From Streptomyces parvulus (lineage in GTDB: Bacteria > Actinomycetota > Actinomycetes > Streptomycetales > Streptomycetaceae), in NCBI RefSeq assembly GCF_014648855.1, contig NZ_BMRX01000027.1:1-42151 (forward strand): a DNA stretch of 42,151 nucleotides. The letters run 5' to 3'. Within the stretch, counting starts at the first letter, position 1, and each line of letters starts with the position of its first letter. Shown here piece by piece: positions 24,715-32,418 of the stretch. The notes beneath the pieces were generated by a model. It did no database searches. It saw only the letters and a list, made by a program, of their open reading frames with translations, and was not told the DNA's origin. The position numbers and the translations under genes were made by a program.

Positions 24715-24908
24715 CCCCACAGCCGCGCCGCGCCACGGCGGGCTTCTCCGCGGCGAGTGCGGTGGGTGCCGCTCCGGTCAACGGCACCGAGCGGCGTCCC
24801 CGGATCCGCTGAGGGCGGTCCCGCCCTCCATCGGGCAGACGCTGGGGCAGGACCGCCGAGGGTGGTACAGGAGACGAGCCGGGGGGACTGAACCCCTGCA
24901 CGGGCAGC

Positions 24909-24934
24909 GGACCGTCTGATGATCAAGACGGTCC
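24909..24934. terminator. Hairpin at the end of the second MFS gene
   Basis: GGACCGTCT (24909-24917) and AGACGGTCC (24926-24934) form a perfect 9-bp stem with an 8-nt loop. The minus-strand MFS stop codon (24923-24925) lies in the loop. It probably serves both this gene and the convergent HxlR gene. Confidence 0.6.
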
Positions 24935-26311
24935 CCCTCCCCCGCCGTCCCCACGGGATGACGGCGGGCACCCTTCATCAAGGACAACGGAGCCGGCCCC
25001 CACGGGGTTCACGTCCCGCCCCGGGCGGGCACCGGGAGGTCCCGGCTTCCGGGCGCGCCCCCGTAGAACGCGGCTTCCCGGCAGGGATTCACCGGCGGGG
25101 GGCCGACCCGCGGGGCCATGGACGGTCCGTACCTTGTGCCAGGTCAGGGCGACCGCGGCGAGCAGCAGGAACCCCAGTCCGGTCATCACCACGCCGGACC
25201 ACCCCGCGGCCGAGAAGGACGCTGCCGCGACGGCGGAACCGGCGGCACCCCCGGCGAACACCGAGAAGATGTAGACGGTGTTGAGACGGGCCCGGATGGC
25301 CGGCTGCGCGGCGAAGACGCGTGCCTGGTTCGCTATCTGACTGCTGGTCGTGCCGAAACCGAGCAGATTGCACCCGATGGCCAGCAGCACCAGCGACCGG
25401 CCGGCCACCGCGAACAGGACGAAAGCGAGCGCCCCCGCCGCCAGTGCCATGACGTTGACCCGGAGCGGGCCCCACCGGTCGGCAAGGCGTCCGGAGTACC
25501 GTGCGGCCAGAGCACCCGGGACGCTGAAGAGTCCGAACAAGCCGATGACGGCGGGACCCAGGCCGATCGGGGGCGCGGTCAGGTGGAAGGCGAGTGACGA
25601 CCAGAAGGCGGAGAACGCCGCGAAGACGGTAGCCCCCAGGGCGGCAGAGACGCGCAGTGACGCGTACTGCGTGATCAGTCCGGGGAGGGAGCCCAGCAGA
25701 CGCGCGTAACTCTCCTTCCCCCGTGCTGCCGTCGGAGGGGGTTCCGGCATGTATTGCGGGAGCACCAGGAGCAGGGCTCCGGTGGCCACGGCGGCCACGA
25801 CGAACCCCGCTCGCCAGGTTCCCGTCGCTTCGACGACGAGACCGGCGACGGTCCGCGACAGCAGGGCTCCCAGGGTGAGCCCCGTGCCCACGGCGGCCAG
25901 GACGCGCCCCGCATTGCCCTCGGCCGCCATGGACACGACGGTGGGCATGATGACCTGAGGGAGCACCGTGCCGGCGGAGAGCACGAGGGCGGCCAGGCCG
26001 AGCAGGGCGACCGAGGGGGCCGCGGCGCCCGCGAGGAGGCCGGTGGTGGTGATCACCAGCAGCACGGTGGACAACCGGCGCAGCCTGGCCCCGTCGGCGA
26101 GTGGCACGACGGTGACGATGCCCAGCGCGTAGCCGAGCTGGCCCGCGGTGGCCACCACGCCGGCGGTGGAGGCCGAGGTGTGGAAGCTGTGGGCGATCTC
26201 GTCGAGGAGCGGCTGGGCGAAGTAGATGTTCGAGACGGTGACCGCGGTCGCCGTGGCGAAGACCGGGATGGTTCCTCGTTTGACACCCGGGCGGGTGGGT
26301 GCGCTGGTCAT
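24923..26311 (-). CDS. MFS transporter with an unusual C-terminal tail
   Basis: A 462-residue protein with about 12 hydrophobic helices. NIYFAQPLLDEIAHSF in helix 1 and LADRWGPLRVNV between helices 6 and 7 are typical of drug/H+ antiporter-type MFS proteins. GAGGAA lies 3 nt before ATG 26311. After the last helix (near ALTWHKV) about 75 hydrophilic Pro/Gly/Arg-rich residues follow, which is long for the family. Part of that tail is encoded by the short repeat shared with 2830-2870. The coding sequence may once have ended earlier. The gene follows the lipocalin-like gene on the same strand, with a GC-rich hairpin region (26320-26440) between them. The substrate is unknown. Confidence 0.82.
   Translation of the reverse strand: MTSAPTRPGVKRGTIPVFATATAVTVSNIYFAQPLLDEIAHSFHTSASTAGVVATAGQLGYALGIVTVVPLADGARLRRLSTVLLVITTTGLLAGAAAPSVALLGLAALVLSAGTVLPQVIMPTVVSMAAEGNAGRVLAAVGTGLTLGALLSRTVAGLVVEATGTWRAGFVVAAVATGALLLVLPQYMPEPPPTAARGKESYARLLGSLPGLITQYASLRVSAALGATVFAAFSAFWSSLAFHLTAPPIGLGPAVIGLFGLFSVPGALAARYSGRLADRWGPLRVNVMALAAGALAFVLFAVAGRSLVLLAIGCNLLGFGTTSSQIANQARVFAAQPAIRARLNTVYIFSVFAGGAAGSAVAAASFSAAGWSGVVMTGLGFLLLAAVALTWHKVRTVHGPAGRPPAGESLPGSRVLRGRARKPGPPGARPGRDVNPVGAGSVVLDEGCPPSSRGDGGGGGPS
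24982..25020 (-). repeat. Dispersed short repeat, copy B
   Basis: This is the partner of 2830-2870, sharing TGAACCCCG and CTCCGTTGTCC on the minus strand. Here it falls inside the C-terminal tail of the MFS reading frame, whereas copy A lies beyond the stop codon of the other MFS gene. Confidence 0.5.
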
Positions 26312-26462
26312 GGCTTCCTCATGCGCAGAGTCAACGGAGGGGGAGGGCGGGGACCCTCGACGAGTCGTCGGGCTGACGGAGGCTCCGTCCCCTCCCCCGG
26401 AGGCCCGGGGAAGGGGACGGCACAGGACGGGCGGAACGCTCCTCCGCGTGAGGTTCTCCCGG

Positions 26463-26948
26463 TCAGACGAGCCTGTTCCAGGTCAACTCGGCCGTACGTT
26501 CGGCACCCCAGAGCCGCGTGGGGGTGCTGACGCCGAGCCGCAGGAAGGATCCTGCGAACTGCACGTCGCGCACCTGCGTCCGTCCGATCCAGTTGGGGAA
26601 GAGGCTGGTGGTGACGTGATGCTCCACCGTGTGCGCATCGACCACCTCGAACGGGCCGCCGTAGGCCACGTACCCGGTCGCGGCCGCGGCCAGTTCGTCG
26701 GGTGTTGCCTCCTCCAGTCGGGGCGTGCTCAGGGAGAGCCGGTCACTGCGTCCCAATTGGGCGGACATGTATCCCTCGGGGGTGTAGAGGATCAGGCCGT
26801 ACGGATTGCGTCCGAGGGGGTGGACGACCTCACCGTCGGCGTCGGCGGCCGTGTACGAGACGAGCTGCCAGGCCCCGAGCAGCTTCATGCGGACGTCCTC
26901 ACGGGCCTCGCGCTCGCCGCCTGCTGCGGCCGGGTTCATCGGGGTCAT
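26463..26948 (-). CDS. Lipocalin-like domain protein
   Basis: A 161-residue protein matching the lipocalin-like family: GAWQLVSYTAADADGEVVHPLG, then NPYGLILYTPEGYMSAQLGR, AAATGYVAYGGPFEVVD, and HHVTTSLFPNWIGRTQVRDV. There is no signal peptide. The family is widespread beside oxidoreductases and antibiotic genes, and probably binds small hydrophobic molecules. AGGAG lies 5 nt before ATG 26948; a second ATG three codons later (26939) is possible. The gene is 63 nt downstream of the aldehyde dehydrogenase gene on the same strand, so it may be the last member of that TetR-controlled transcript. Confidence 0.8.
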   Translation of the reverse strand: MTPMNPAAAGGEREAREDVRMKLLGAWQLVSYTAADADGEVVHPLGRNPYGLILYTPEGYMSAQLGRSDRLSLSTPRLEEATPDELAAAATGYVAYGGPFEVVDAHTVEHHVTTSLFPNWIGRTQVRDVQFAGSFLRLGVSTPTRLWGAERTAELTWNRLV

Positions 26949-27011
26949 GCGTACTCCTCTTCTCGCTGGGAGGGGCGGGCCCCGCCGGTGTTGGGCGGGA
27001 CCGTCGCCGCC

Positions 27012-28589
27012 TCAGTCCCGGGTCGGCTCACCGTCGACGAGGCGCCACACGCCGAGCGGGTTGCCCTCGCGCAGGGGCTCCGGCAGGAGCTCGTCGGGGA
27101 AGTTCTGGTAGGTGACCGGACGGATGAACCGGTCGATCGCCCCCATTCCGACCGAGGTGAAACGGCTGTCGGAAGTGGCCGGGAAGGGGCCGCCGTGAGT
27201 GGAGGCGTACGAGACCTCCTGGGGGATCGAGAAGGCGTTGAACACGATCCGCCCGGTACGGCGTTCCAGGATCGAAAGCAGCTGTTCGGCGGTGTGGCGG
27301 TCGGTGTTGTCGGCGTGGAGGGTGGCCGAGAGCTGTCCGCGGAAAGCGCGGGCCGCCCGGAGCAGTTCCCCCCCGTCGGCGACCCTGACCAGCAGGAGGG
27401 CGGGGCCGAAAACCTCCTCGCGCAAGGTGGGCTCGGCGAGCAGCTGCTCTCCCGTGACTTCGAGCAGGAGGGCCTGCCCATCCGCCTCACCGACGGGTTC
27501 GGCTCCTTGGCCGAGCAGGATGGCGCCGTTGTCCTCGTGGCGCCGGGCATTGCGTGCGTAGGCGTCGTGGATGCCGGGTGTGAGCATGGGACGCGCGGCC
27601 CACTTCTCCACCTCGGCGATGGCCGCGTCCCGCAGTTCGGCGTATCCGGGGCCTTCGACGGCGAGGAGGACGGCGGGCTTGAGGCATGCCTGTCCGACGT
27701 TGTACATGCCGCGCTGCACCAGGCCGCTGCCGATCTCGGCACCGCGGGCCGCGAGGGCGGCGGGCAGGACGAAGGTCGGATTGACGCTGGTCATCTCGGT
27801 GAAGACCGGGATGGGCTCGGGACGCTGCTGGGCCCGGCGGTACAGGGCCATGCCGCCGGCCTCGGAGCCCGTGAAGGTGACCGCCGTGACGAGCGGGTGG
27901 TCCACGAGCGCTTCGCCGATCTCGTTGCCGGAGCCACGCACGAGGGAGAAGACGCCGGGGTGCAGACCGGATTCGGCGACGGCCTCCTGGATCACGCGCC
28001 CCTCGATCTCGGAGGCCCCCGGGTGGGCGTTGTGGGCCTTGAGTACGACGGGGCAGCCCGCGGCGAGGGCGGAGGCGGTGTCACCGCCCGCGACCGAGTA
28101 GGAGATGGGGAAGTTGCTCGCACCGAAGATGGCCACGGGACCGAGGGCCACCTTCTGCAGTCGGTGGTCCAGGCGCGGTGTCGGCAGGCGATCCGGCTGC
28201 GCGGGGTCAATGGCCGTCTGGAGGAAGCGCCCCTGGCGCACCACCACGGCGAACTTGCGGAAGACACCCGCGGTCCGCGCGGCCTCGCCCTCGAACTGCG
28301 CCACCGGCAGACCGGTTTCCAGCGAGGCCCGCGCGGCGAGTTCGTCCTTGACCGCCTCGAGCTTGTCCGCGATGAGCTCCAGGAACGCCGCTCGCTCCTC
28401 CAGGCCCGTGCGGCTGTAGGTGTCGTACGCCTCGTCCGCGAGGCGCAGGGCGCGGTCCACCTCGGCGGGTCCGCCGAAGGCGAACTCGGGCTCGATGAAC
28501 TCTCCGGTGGCGGGGTTGAACGCCTTCATGGTTCCCGCGGTCGCGGGCACCCGGCCTCCGCCGATGAGCAGGTCTCCGGTCAGTGTCAT
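27012..28589 (-). CDS. NADP-type aldehyde dehydrogenase (alpha-ketoglutaric semialdehyde dehydrogenase-like)
   Basis: A 525-residue enzyme oxidising an aldehyde to its acid with NAD(P)+. Catalytic Cys302 lies in NVGQACLKP, general-base Glu265 in FTEMTSVNP, and Asn159 in FGASNFP. VTFTGSEAGG near 237-246 is the cofactor loop. The overall form matches the alpha-ketoglutaric semialdehyde dehydrogenase group, although the sequence around the Cys (QACLK) differs from the usual QFCTN. Its ATG overlaps the stop of the upstream isochorismatase-like gene (ATGA), so the two are translationally coupled. The pair is divergent from a TetR regulator with three palindromes. The physiological aldehyde is unknown. 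Confidence 0.88.
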   Translation of the reverse strand: MTLTGDLLIGGGRVPATAGTMKAFNPATGEFIEPEFAFGGPAEVDRALRLADEAYDTYSRTGLEERAAFLELIADKLEAVKDELAARASLETGLPVAQFEGEAARTAGVFRKFAVVVRQGRFLQTAIDPAQPDRLPTPRLDHRLQKVALGPVAIFGASNFPISYSVAGGDTASALAAGCPVVLKAHNAHPGASEIEGRVIQEAVAESGLHPGVFSLVRGSGNEIGEALVDHPLVTAVTFTGSEAGGMALYRRAQQRPEPIPVFTEMTSVNPTFVLPAALAARGAEIGSGLVQRGMYNVGQACLKPAVLLAVEGPGYAELRDAAIAEVEKWAARPMLTPGIHDAYARNARRHEDNGAILLGQGAEPVGEADGQALLLEVTGEQLLAEPTLREEVFGPALLLVRVADGGELLRAARAFRGQLSATLHADNTDRHTAEQLLSILERRTGRIVFNAFSIPQEVSYASTHGGPFPATSDSRFTSVGMGAIDRFIRPVTYQNFPDELLPEPLREGNPLGVWRLVDGEPTRD

Positions 28590-29215
28590 GCGCTTGCTCC
28601 CTCGAACGCGGCGATGAGCTCGTCGGTGGTGGTGATGGCGTGGGCGTAGGTGGGCCCGTTCAGCTCGTGCGCGGCGTGCATCATCTCGGGCAGGAAGGCC
28701 GCGGTGGCGTCGCGTACGAGGGTCACGTGGTAGCCGAGTTCCATGGCGAAGCGGCCGGTGGACTCGATGCAGGTGTTCGCGAGCAGTCCCACGAGCACGA
28801 CGTGGGTGATGCCGTGCTGCTTGAGCTGGAAGTCCAGGTCCGTATTGGCGAAACCGCTCTGCGCCCAGTGCTCGGCGACCACGGTCTCGCCGGGCTGTGG
28901 CTGGAAGTCCGGGTGGAACTCCCCGCCCCACGTCCCCCGGGCGAAACTGTGGCGCTTCATGATGCCCAACTGGGTGGGGTTGGGATGGTTCCACGTCTCG
29001 TAGTCGCCCTCCTCCCAGCGGCGGTGCGGGACGAAGATCAGTCGCGTGCCGGTCGCACGCGCGGTGGCGACGACGGAGCGCAGGTGATCGAGCAGGCCGG
29101 TCCTCTCCGCCATCGGTTCGAGGCGCGGCCAGATCTTGCCGCCCTCGGACAGGAAGTCGTTGAAGGGATCGACCAGCAGCACGGCGGTGTGACGGGGGTC
29201 ATAGGTGTGGGGCAT
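28586..29215 (-). CDS. Isochorismatase-family cysteine hydrolase
   Basis: A 209-residue cytosolic hydrolase. Asp16 in LLVDPFNDF and the nucleophile Cys149 in LLANTCIEST are present. The third family residue, normally Lys, is replaced: the segment reads VVAEHWAQSGFANTDL, with Glu115/His116 at that place, as in one subgroup of cysteine hydrolases. The substrate may therefore differ from isochorismate or nicotinamide. GGAG lies 8 nt before ATG 29215; an ATG three codons earlier (29224) is less likely. Its last base pairs overlap the aldehyde dehydrogenase start. The gene is transcribed away from the TetR gene at 29399. Confidence 0.85.
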   Translation of the reverse strand: MPHTYDPRHTAVLLVDPFNDFLSEGGKIWPRLEPMAERTGLLDHLRSVVATARATGTRLIFVPHRRWEEGDYETWNHPNPTQLGIMKRHSFARGTWGGEFHPDFQPQPGETVVAEHWAQSGFANTDLDFQLKQHGITHVVLVGLLANTCIESTGRFAMELGYHVTLVRDATAAFLPEMMHAAHELNGPTYAHAITTTDELIAAFEGASA

Positions 29216-29232
29216 GACGTCCACTCCGATCT

Positions 29233-29250
29233 GGATGATTTACATCATCC
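29233..29250. promoter_or_regulatory. TetR operator candidate O1
   Basis: GGATGAT and ATCATCC are perfect arms around TTAC. It lies 18 nt upstream of the isochorismatase start, where binding would block transcription or initiation. Confidence 0.7.
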
Positions 29251-29264
29251 TCAATAAGGAGTAT

Positions 29265-29286
29265 GAGGATGATATGCATCATCCTC
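29265..29286. promoter_or_regulatory. TetR operator candidate O2
   Basis: GAGGATGAT and ATCATCCTC are perfect 9-bp arms around ATGC. The centre is 34 bp from that of O1. It is the most symmetric of the three copies. Confidence 0.75.
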
Positions 29287-29332
29287 AATGTCAAGCGCCC
29301 GATCTCCTCGGCCTGCGGCAGGGGCTCCAGGT

Positions 29333-29350
29333 GTATGATGCATGTCATCC
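29333..29350. promoter_or_regulatory. TetR operator candidate O3
   Basis: GTATGATGCATGTCATCC keeps the ATGAT...TCATCC arrangement with one imperfect arm. The centre is 66 bp from that of O2 and about 50 nt before the TetR start, which suggests autoregulation. Confidence 0.6.
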
Positions 29351-29398
29351 AGTCGTGCACTGTCCGCACGACGCCGCGCCACGAAAGGCAGGGCTGCC

Positions 29399-29992
29399 AT
29401 GGGCCACTCACAGGCGGAGAAGGCAGCGACCCGCGAGCGGGTGCTGAGGATCGCGTCGCGCAGGATTCGCGTGGACGGCGTCGATCGTCCCGGCGTCGCA
29501 GAACTGATGAACGAGGCCGGCCTGACACACGGCGGCTTCTACAAGCACTTCAGCTCCCGAGACGACCTCATCACCCAGGCCGCGGACTTCGCGCTGGCGG
29601 AGGGCACCGCCAAGATGGAACGGTCGGCACACCGGAACGAGCAGGACGCGCGAGCCGGTCTCATCGACGCCTACCTCGCCAAGCAGCACCGGGACGGACC
29701 CGCCACCGGATGCGCCCTGGTCACGCTCGGCGCCGCCGCCGCACGAGGTGAGCAGCACGTCAAGCAGGCCTACGAGAACCAGGTCCGCACCTATCTGGAC
29801 CTGATCGCGGGCCTGGACGGCGACCGGGACAACGCCGGGTCCGAGGCCATGCTCACCCTCAGCGCGATGGTCGGCGCCGTGCTCATCTCCCGGGCCGTGG
29901 CGGACAAGGCCTTCTCCGACGAACTCCTGGAGACCGTCGCCGAGCAGCTCGTGCACCGCACCGATCAGGACGACGTCCGAGCCGACAGCTGA
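29399..29992 (+). CDS. TetR-family transcriptional regulator
   Basis: A 197-residue protein. The helix-turn-helix reads GVDRPGVAELMNEAGLTHGGFYKHFSSRDDL (about residues 25-55), the form seen in the AcrR/NemR-like group with GLTHGGFYKHF. The C-terminal helical domain includes CALVTLGAAAARG, with a Cys at about residue 111. ATG 29399 has AAAGG 10 nt upstream; an earlier ATG at 29342 lies inside an operator and is unlikely. It is divergent from the isochorismatase/aldehyde dehydrogenase pair, its probable targets. A perfect terminator hairpin follows about 100 nt after the stop. Confidence 0.88.
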   Translation: MGHSQAEKAATRERVLRIASRRIRVDGVDRPGVAELMNEAGLTHGGFYKHFSSRDDLITQAADFALAEGTAKMERSAHRNEQDARAGLIDAYLAKQHRDGPATGCALVTLGAAAARGEQHVKQAYENQVRTYLDLIAGLDGDRDNAGSEAMLTLSAMVGAVLISRAVADKAFSDELLETVAEQLVHRTDQDDVRADS

Positions 29993-30311
29993 CCCACGCG
30001 CACCGGGTCCGGCCTCGCCACGTCGAAGCCTCAGGATGCCGGCCGGCTCCTCGCGCGGGCGGATCGGTGATCTTGAAACGCCCACGTCGGCCCGGTCGCC
30101 GTGCCTCGCGACCGGGCGGCCCGCGCGACGACACGCGCCGCGCCGGCGACGCATGGGTCCGGGACCATCTTCGTGCCCTCCAGGAATGAAGTCGACCGGT
30201 CACCTGTTTCCGGGGTCGCCTGCGCCCGGCCGACGCTCTCGACGCGTCCAAGCGGGCCTCCCGTGCCGGGCACGCCCGTCCGACACAGCGACGAAAGTGA
30301 ACGAGAGCGCC
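29993..30311. other. Intergenic region between TetR and SsgA-like genes
   Basis: Apart from the hairpin at 30091-30116, I see nothing gene-like in these 319 nt. The short open frames have antisense-type composition. The promoter of the SsgA-like gene should be here, but no convincing -10/-35 pair stands out. Confidence 0.45.
30091..30116 (+). terminator. Terminator after the TetR gene
   Basis: CCCGGTCGC (30091-30099) and GCGACCGGG (30108-30116) form a perfect 9-bp stem with an 8-nt loop, about 100 nt past the TetR stop codon. Confidence 0.7.
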
Positions 30312-30806
30312 ATGAGCCGTCACCCTTCCGCCGGTCAAGGACCGACCCCCGCCCCGGAATCCGGCGTATCGCGCTGGTGCGAGGGGTCCGCCCTGCTCGA
30401 AGGACTGGTCACCGTGCCGGTCACGGTCGCCTTCCGTTACGACGCCGCAGATCCGTACGCGGTGCGCATGGCGGTGCACACGGAGGATGCGGCGCCGGTG
30501 GAGTGGGTGTTCGCCCGTGAGTTGCTGATCGAAGGACTCTCCAGGCCGGCCGGCATCGCCGACGTGCAGGTCTGGCCCGTGCCCCGCCGACGGCGACACC
30601 TGGAGGCCGGCCGGGGCGCCGTGAACATCCGGATCAGCTCGCAGCACGGCACCACCGTCCTCACCGTGCAGGCGACCTCCCTGCACCCATTCCTCGACCG
30701 GACTCTCGGCACGGTCGCCGCCGGAGCCGAAGACGCCCTGCCGCAGATCGACGCAGCCCTCGCTTCCTGGCTGGTGCTGAAGGGGCCCGACGACGGGGCG
30801 ACTTGA
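30312..30806 (+). CDS. SsgA-like sporulation/cell-division regulator (SALP)
   Basis: A 164-residue protein of a family restricted to morphologically complex actinomycetes. Family motifs are in order: VPVTVAFRYDAADPYAVRMAV, EWVFARELLIEGL, PAGIADVQVWPV, then VNIRISSQHG. SsgA-like proteins control septum placement and FtsZ recruitment and spore-wall maturation at the membrane. The N-terminal 22 residues are a Pro-rich extension relative to SsgB. The ribosome binding site (GAGAG before ATG 30312) is weak. Which member of the family this is cannot be told from sequence alone. It stands alone and is not part of the redox genes downstream. Confidence 0.85.
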   Translation: MSRHPSAGQGPTPAPESGVSRWCEGSALLEGLVTVPVTVAFRYDAADPYAVRMAVHTEDAAPVEWVFARELLIEGLSRPAGIADVQVWPVPRRRRHLEAGRGAVNIRISSQHGTTVLTVQATSLHPFLDRTLGTVAAGAEDALPQIDAALASWLVLKGPDDGAT

Positions 30807-30864
30807 GTCCGGTCGGCACCCGCCCGCCCCTCGGTCCGGGCACCCGGTGGCATTCCTCAGCCTT

Positions 30865-30909
30865 TACTTGACTGAGCAACTTTTTCTGGTAAGTTACTTG
30901 TCATAGCAA
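30865..30909. promoter_or_regulatory. Tandem TACTTG-N6-CAA elements, sites 3 and 4
   Basis: TACTTGACTGAGCAA (30865-30879) and TACTTGTCATAGCAA (30895-30909) are direct repeats exactly 30 bp apart, or about three helical turns. The second ends 48 nt before the FMN reductase start. The stretch is AT-rich and must include the promoter. The flanking GTAAGTTACTTG adds further partial symmetry. Confidence 0.65.
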
Positions 30910-30957
30910 TTACATCTCGCCGCGTTGCTCGAGGTGGATCTCAGGAAAGGGCTCAGC

Positions 30958-31518
30958 ATGACCAAGATCGGCATTATCCTCGGCAGCACCCGTCCCGGAC
31001 GCAACGGCGAGGCCGTGGCCCGCTGGGTGCTCGACGTCGCCTCCAAGCGCGGGGACGCGGAGTACGAGCTGGTCGACCTGCTCGACTACAAGCTCCCGCA
31101 CCTCGATGAGGCGCTTCCGCCGTCGATGGGCCAGTACTCCCAGCCGCACACGCAGGAGTGGGCCCGCAAGATCGCTTCCTTCGACGGCTTCGTCATGGTG
31201 ACGCCCGAGTACAACCACTCGACGTCCGGTGTCCTGAAGAACGCCATCGACTACCTCTTCGCGGAGTGGAACAACAAGGCGGTCGGATTCGTCAGCTACG
31301 GCGCCATGGGCGGCGCCCGAGCGGTCGAGCACCTCCGTCTCGTCGCCGGCGAACTGCAGATGGCCGACGTCCGCGCCCAGGTCGGACTGTCGCTGTTCCA
31401 CGACTTCGAGAACTTCAGCGTCCTGAAGCCGGGCGACCACCAGGTCGACGCCCTGGGCGCCGTCCTGGACCAGGTGCTGGCGTGGAGCGGGGCCCTTGCC
31501 CCGCTGCGTGCCGTCTAG
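30958..31518 (+). CDS. NADPH-dependent FMN reductase (quinone/azo-reductase-type)
   Basis: A 186-residue flavodoxin-fold enzyme. The FMN phosphate loop is GSTRPGRNGEAVA near residues 9-21, and TPEYNHSTSGVLKNAIDYL (about 81-99) contains the family's isoalloxazine-binding segment. Such enzymes reduce flavins, quinones or azo and nitro compounds with two electrons. GGAAAGG precedes ATG 30958. Two copies of the TACTTG-N6-CAA element lie upstream, so the gene is probably inducible, with electrophiles or quinones the likeliest signal (inference). A perfect terminator follows at 31590-31617, so it is likely monocistronic. Confidence 0.9.
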   Translation: MTKIGIILGSTRPGRNGEAVARWVLDVASKRGDAEYELVDLLDYKLPHLDEALPPSMGQYSQPHTQEWARKIASFDGFVMVTPEYNHSTSGVLKNAIDYLFAEWNNKAVGFVSYGAMGGARAVEHLRLVAGELQMADVRAQVGLSLFHDFENFSVLKPGDHQVDALGAVLDQVLAWSGALAPLRAV

Positions 31519-31839
31519 CAGCTCCGAATTCCGCGGATGCCGTATTCCGCAGGGACACAGGACTCGGTCCCGCTCACGTCCGGGGCCGGGAGGGCCGTCT
31601 CGCTTGGGACGGCCCTCTCCTGGTGCCCGGGTACGGCCCGGCGAAGACGACCCCGCTGCACGGAGGGGGCGGCAGCCGAACGGCCGCGAGTATCGACCGG
31701 GTCGGACGACACCGCCCGTCCCCGCCTGCCGGGTGTCACCGCCCGGCGACCCACCTCCCGCGGGGCCCGCCGCCGGCGCGCACCACCCCCGCCACCACGC
31801 GGCCACTCGAGCCGTTCACCCCCATCGACAAGGATCATC
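31519..31839. other. Intergenic region between FMN reductase and DoxX genes
   Basis: It contains the strong terminator at 31590-31617 and GC-rich DNA beyond. An open frame in phase with DoxX extends upstream but is Arg/Pro-rich and not credible. No promoter motif is obvious. Confidence 0.5.
31590..31617 (+). terminator. Terminator after the FMN reductase gene
   Basis: GAGGGCCGTC (31590-31599) and GACGGCCCTC (31608-31617) form a perfect 10-bp stem with an 8-nt loop. Confidence 0.8.
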
Positions 31840-32208
31840 GTGTACATAGCCGCCGTCATCCTCAGCGCACTCCTCGCACTCGTCTCCCTGGCGGCGGGCG
31901 CACCGAAGGCGCAGCTCAAGGGACGTGTACCGGACGAACTCGTGGCCAAGGGCCTCGGCCCGGGCCTCGTACGCCTCACCGGACTCGCCGAGGTGGCCGC
32001 GGCGGCAGGGCTCGTCGCCGGCATCTGGTGGCAGCCCGTGGGAATCACCGCCGCTGCCGGCCTGCTCGTCGTCATGCTCGGAGCGGTGCGGTACCACGCG
32101 AAGTGGGGCGACTACGCCGATGCCGAGGCCCGGGGTGCCGCGTCGGCCCCCGTACTGTTCGCGCTCGTCGCCGTCGCGGCGGCCGCCACCCTGGCGGCAT
32201 CGCAATGA
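31840..32208 (+). CDS. DoxX family membrane protein
   Basis: A 122-residue protein with four hydrophobic segments: residues about 2-20, 46-62, 67-84 and 101-120. The pattern (short helix, LVRLTGLAEVAAAAGLVAGIWW, GITAAAGLLVVMLGAVRYH) is that of DoxX-like proteins, small membrane partners of redox enzymes whose role is poorly defined. GTG 31840 has AAGGA 5 nt upstream. It lies between a flavin reductase and an SDR/flavoprotein group, so a membrane redox or detoxification link is plausible but unproven. A terminator follows. Confidence 0.8.
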   Translation: MYIAAVILSALLALVSLAAGAPKAQLKGRVPDELVAKGLGPGLVRLTGLAEVAAAAGLVAGIWWQPVGITAAAGLLVVMLGAVRYHAKWGDYADAEARGAASAPVLFALVAVAAAATLAASQ

Positions 32209-32268
32209 TCTCTTCCTGAATGTCATGGTCCTGACATATCTGTCGACCACGGTGCCGGAGATGCACCC

Positions 32269-32303
32269 AAGGGGACGCGCGCCGCCGGGCGGGCGCCCCC
32301 TTT
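32269..32303 (+). terminator. Terminator after the DoxX gene
   Basis: AAGGGG (from 32269) pairs with CCCCTT, followed by one mismatch and CGC/GCG, and is followed by a short T-run (TTTCTC). It lies 60 nt past the DoxX stop. Confidence 0.6.
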
Positions 32304-32418
32304 CTCATGCGGCGGCAGCCGCGATCGACACACCCGCGCGCGCGACACCCTGCGCCTCGTCATACTCGCCCGAGCCGGACATTGCACGCCAATCGCTTAC
32401 CTCTCACTCCGCACCAGC

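Noticed and set aside
24855..24934. tRNA-like look of the segment near 24880-24934 (GGTTCAGTCC on the minus strand next to a perfect stem)
   Set aside because: The acceptor and D-arm cannot be folded, the loop holds the MFS stop codon, and the stem is better explained as a terminator.
31537..31839. N-terminal extension of the DoxX reading frame upstream to 31537
   Set aside because: The extension crosses a perfect terminator hairpin and is Arg/Pro-rich. GTG 31840 with AAGGA gives a normal DoxX N-terminus.
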